From UBA9676 sp963837105 (GTDB taxonomy: Bacteria; Actinomycetota; Actinomycetes; Streptosporangiales; Streptosporangiaceae), in contig CAWIMG010000023.1 of the NCBI GenBank assembly GCA_963837105.1, positions 69,463 to 133,462 on the forward strand: a DNA stretch of 64,000 bases, in the 5' to 3' direction. Under the pieces are notes generated by a model. That model searched no databases. It was not told the DNA's origin and saw nothing but the letters and a program-made list of their open reading frames with translations. Below, piece after piece: positions 62,332-64,000 of the stretch (the first letter of the stretch is position 1; every line of letters begins with the position of its first letter). Made by a program: the position numbers and the translations under genes.

Positions 62332-62757
62332 CTACCCGCCATCGGGGGTCTGCCGGCCGCTCACCGAGGTGGCCCGGATCCGGACCCAGAACGGACGCGC
62401 GAGCGCCGTCGCCCACGGATGCAGGCCGATCTGGTTCAGCCGGCGGACCTCGGCTTCGTCGTAGACCACCTCCGCCCGGCCGGTGACCAGGACACTCCAC
62501 CCTGACCGGGTCTGCGGGTCGTACTCGTCAGCCTCGAAGGCGACCAGGCTCTGGCCTTCCGCCGCGGACAGTTTCGAGCCCTGGGCCGTCCGGAAGACCG
62601 GATCGTGCCCGTCGATGACATGATTGACCGGCAGGACCACCATCTCGCCGTCCGCGAAGAAGCCGACCCGCCCCACGGGGACTGAGGCCAGCAGCCGCAG
62701 GCATACCTCGAATGGCAGTATCTCCAGCCCAGCGTGATCGATTGACTGCTCTGGCAT
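62332..62757 (-). CDS. Pyridoxamine 5'-phosphate oxidase-fold (PPOX) family protein
   Basis: A 141-residue split-barrel protein: EVCLRLLASVPVGRVGFFAD, MVVLPVNHVIDGHDPVFRTA, QSLVAFEADEYDPQTRSGWS and VLVTGRAEVVYDEAEVRRL. The pattern is that of small actinobacterial PPOX/FDOR-type proteins, which bind FMN or F420; the cofactor is not determined by the sequence. ATG 62757 has GGAG with a 6-base spacer. It is transcribed alone. Confidence 0.85.
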   Translation of the reverse strand: MPEQSIDHAGLEILPFEVCLRLLASVPVGRVGFFADGEMVVLPVNHVIDGHDPVFRTAQGSKLSAAEGQSLVAFEADEYDPQTRSGWSVLVTGRAEVVYDEAEVRRLNQIGLHPWATALARPFWVRIRATSVSGRQTPDGG

Positions 62758-62895
62758 GTCACGCTCCACTCAGCCGGGTGCGGGGCCCGGCGGCCCGGCG
62801 GCACCCCGGTGAGGGTCCGCTCCGGTACCTGCCGCCAGCGTGGCCGGTGACCGGGCGAGGCGGCATCACCCCCAATGGTGATACGGCCGGCACCG

Positions 62896-63831
62896 TTACG
62901 CGGCTTCGGCGCCTGTTCCCTTGAAGACCTGCCGGCCATGCCAGCTGATGTGATCCAGTTCCACGACGGGCTGGCCCGGCCGTGGGGCGATGAGCGGCTG
63001 GCCTGCGAGCCGGTCAACCGTCCGCCCGGCGTCGCTGCGCGCCACGTACAGGCCTGACACCCGGATCCGCCGCTCCCCTGTCAGGCCCAGCACGCCGAGG
63101 TCGAACAGCGCATGATGCAGCGCACACAGTGCCAGGCCGTTGGCCACCAGGTCGGGCCCGTCCTGGCTGTGCCAGCGCACATGTGCCGCCTCGATCCCGA
63201 CGGGATTGCGGCCGAGTGCCCCGTCGAACCCGCACATGGCGCACTGATAGGCATATGCGCGCAGCACCTCCTCGGCGAACCCGGCCCGCCGCACGCTCCG
63301 CCGTGCCATCGCGACTCCCGTGCTGGCCGCAAGTTCCAGCACCGCCAGGTCCAAGCCTGCCTGATCGCAGATCATTGCCCCCAGGCCCGGGGTGAAATGA
63401 AGGTCCAGCAGCAGTCGCGCGGCAGCCGCCAACGTCCCCGGATCTGCCAGCAATCGCTCCACCTCCGGCCGCAACCGCCCGACCGCGCCGCGCTCGGTCA
63501 GCCAGGCCCCACGCTCAGGTGCGTCCGGCCCGATCCCGGCCCCCGCACCATCGCGCAGATCCCATAGCTCTCGCTCCAGGTGGACGAATGGCATCGCGGC
63601 CCGCCGCCGGGCGGCTGCGGCACTGGCGATCGGCGGCCCGAACTCGTTGATCAGGCCACTGACCGGCTCCTCGGCCTCCGGATAGGTAGCCACGGTGCCG
63701 CCAGTAGCAGCGAACCTGCCGAACAGCCACAAGAGCAACAGCGGCTTGTGCGGCGCCCGCAGACGGGCCCGGCCCACCGGCGCGCACCGCAGCCGGGACA
63801 GCAGTTCGAGCAGCTCGCCGCGAGTCACCAT
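62896..63831 (-). CDS. Putative phosphorothioate-dependent restriction endonuclease (SBD-HNH type)
   Basis: A 311-residue protein in two parts. The N-terminal half begins MVTRGELLELLSRLRCAPVG and has LRAPHKPLLLLWLFGRFAAT, EEPVSGLINEFGPP and MPFVHLERELWDLRD, which I recognise from sulfur-binding-domain (SBD) restriction enzymes that detect phosphorothioated DNA. The C-terminal half is an HNH nuclease: CAMCGFDGAL (Cys197, Cys200), IEAAHVRWHSQDGPD (His217), NGLALCALHHALFD (Asn231, Cys236, His240). It would cut foreign DNA carrying Dnd-type sulfur marks. No dnd genes are in the window, which fits, since such modification would be self-destructive. Confidence 0.82.
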   Translation of the reverse strand: MVTRGELLELLSRLRCAPVGRARLRAPHKPLLLLWLFGRFAATGGTVATYPEAEEPVSGLINEFGPPIASAAAARRRAAMPFVHLERELWDLRDGAGAGIGPDAPERGAWLTERGAVGRLRPEVERLLADPGTLAAAARLLLDLHFTPGLGAMICDQAGLDLAVLELAASTGVAMARRSVRRAGFAEEVLRAYAYQCAMCGFDGALGRNPVGIEAAHVRWHSQDGPDLVANGLALCALHHALFDLGVLGLTGERRIRVSGLYVARSDAGRTVDRLAGQPLIAPRPGQPVVELDHISWHGRQVFKGTGAEAA

Positions 63832-63922
63832 GGCAGCCTGGCACTACGCCGCCCCGGCCGACAGCACCCCAGCCGCCAGCTGTTACCGGCGAGTCATGGG
63901 CGAAGGACGGACAGATGATCCA

Positions 63923-63950
63923 GGCCCGGTCACCGTGTGGTGACCGGGCC
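63923..63950 (-). terminator. Perfect 12-bp stem-loop downstream of the tRNA
   Basis: GGCCCGGTCACC, loop GTGT, then GGTGACCGGGCC. It lies 22 bases past the 3' end of the tRNA on the minus strand and before the nuclease gene, so it is placed to end the tRNA transcript. Confidence 0.75.
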
Positions 63951-63971
63951 CGTGACCTGCCACTTCCGAAG

Positions 63972-64000
63972 TAGCCCCGACCGGATTTGAACCGGCGCTA
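63972..64000 (-). tRNA. 3' end of a tRNA gene (identity not determinable)
   Basis: On the minus strand the last 29 bases give a T arm (GCCGG-TTCAAAT-CCGGT) followed by a seven-base acceptor strand CGGGGCT and discriminator A. CCA is not encoded. The anticodon lies beyond the window edge, so the amino acid cannot be named. Confidence 0.85.

Overview
The window is about 72% G+C with GTG starts, GTGA/ATGA gene overlaps and several actinobacterial signature genes (DUF2469, CofC of F420 synthesis, DUF1707, PspC kinases, IclR next to leuCD, three-part PntAA/AB/B). It is chromosomal DNA of a high-GC filamentous-type actinomycete (Streptomyces/Streptosporangiales-like). I cannot name the genus from sequence alone.

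Layout. 1-30 kb is almost all minus strand. It is the classical ribosome/secretion neighbourhood read downwards: rpmB is divergent, then recG, coaD, yceD, rpmF, rnc, mutM, a small coiled-coil gene, smc, ftsY, glnK, glnD, ffh, rpsP, khpA, rimM, trmD, rplS, two lepB, rnhB, DUF2469, yraN and comM. Between rnhB and the DUF2469 gene (about 974-5492) lies an accessory insert: a decayed tyrosine integrase, an exopolysaccharide locus (a GH26 hydrolase, a processive GT2 synthase and a 38-aa membrane peptide) and an IS630-type element with inverted repeats and TA target duplication. 28-37 kb holds thiL, cofC, plsC-gpsA-ddl and leuCD with its divergent IclR regulator. 37-45 kb holds the proton-translocating transhydrogenase, a pirin, a methyltransferase, a PanE-like reductase with an acyl-CoA ligase, and a YbaK-like deacylase. 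45-50 kb is a polyhydroxyalkanoate cluster (XRE regulator, phasin-like protein, phaA, phaB, divergent phaC). 50-55 kb carries an alcohol dehydrogenase and a PspC-type two-component system with its envelope partners. 55-62 kb is an unusual operon of two RND permeases flanking a lipoprotein that resembles the end of an RND adaptor. The window closes with a PPOX-fold protein, an HNH nuclease resembling phosphorothioate-dependent restriction enzymes, and the 3' end of a tRNA.

Data caveat. At least a dozen otherwise well-conserved genes (rplS, mutM, thiL, leuC, ndgR-like, pntAA four times, pntB twice, phaC, both RND permeases, a CBM2-like gene) carry single-base frameshifts, mostly one extra base. 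Essential genes are among them, so sequencing or assembly indels are more likely than real decay. These genes are given below as whole genes with the break stated.

Themes. Several housekeeping proteins have long low-complexity additions: a 316-aa ribosomal protein S16, a 15-bp repeat inside the Smc arm, a Gly/Pro tail on Ffh and a Gly/Pro leader on LepB. Two regulatory palindromes stand out: one in the leuC/ndgR divergent promoter and one in the phasin promoter.
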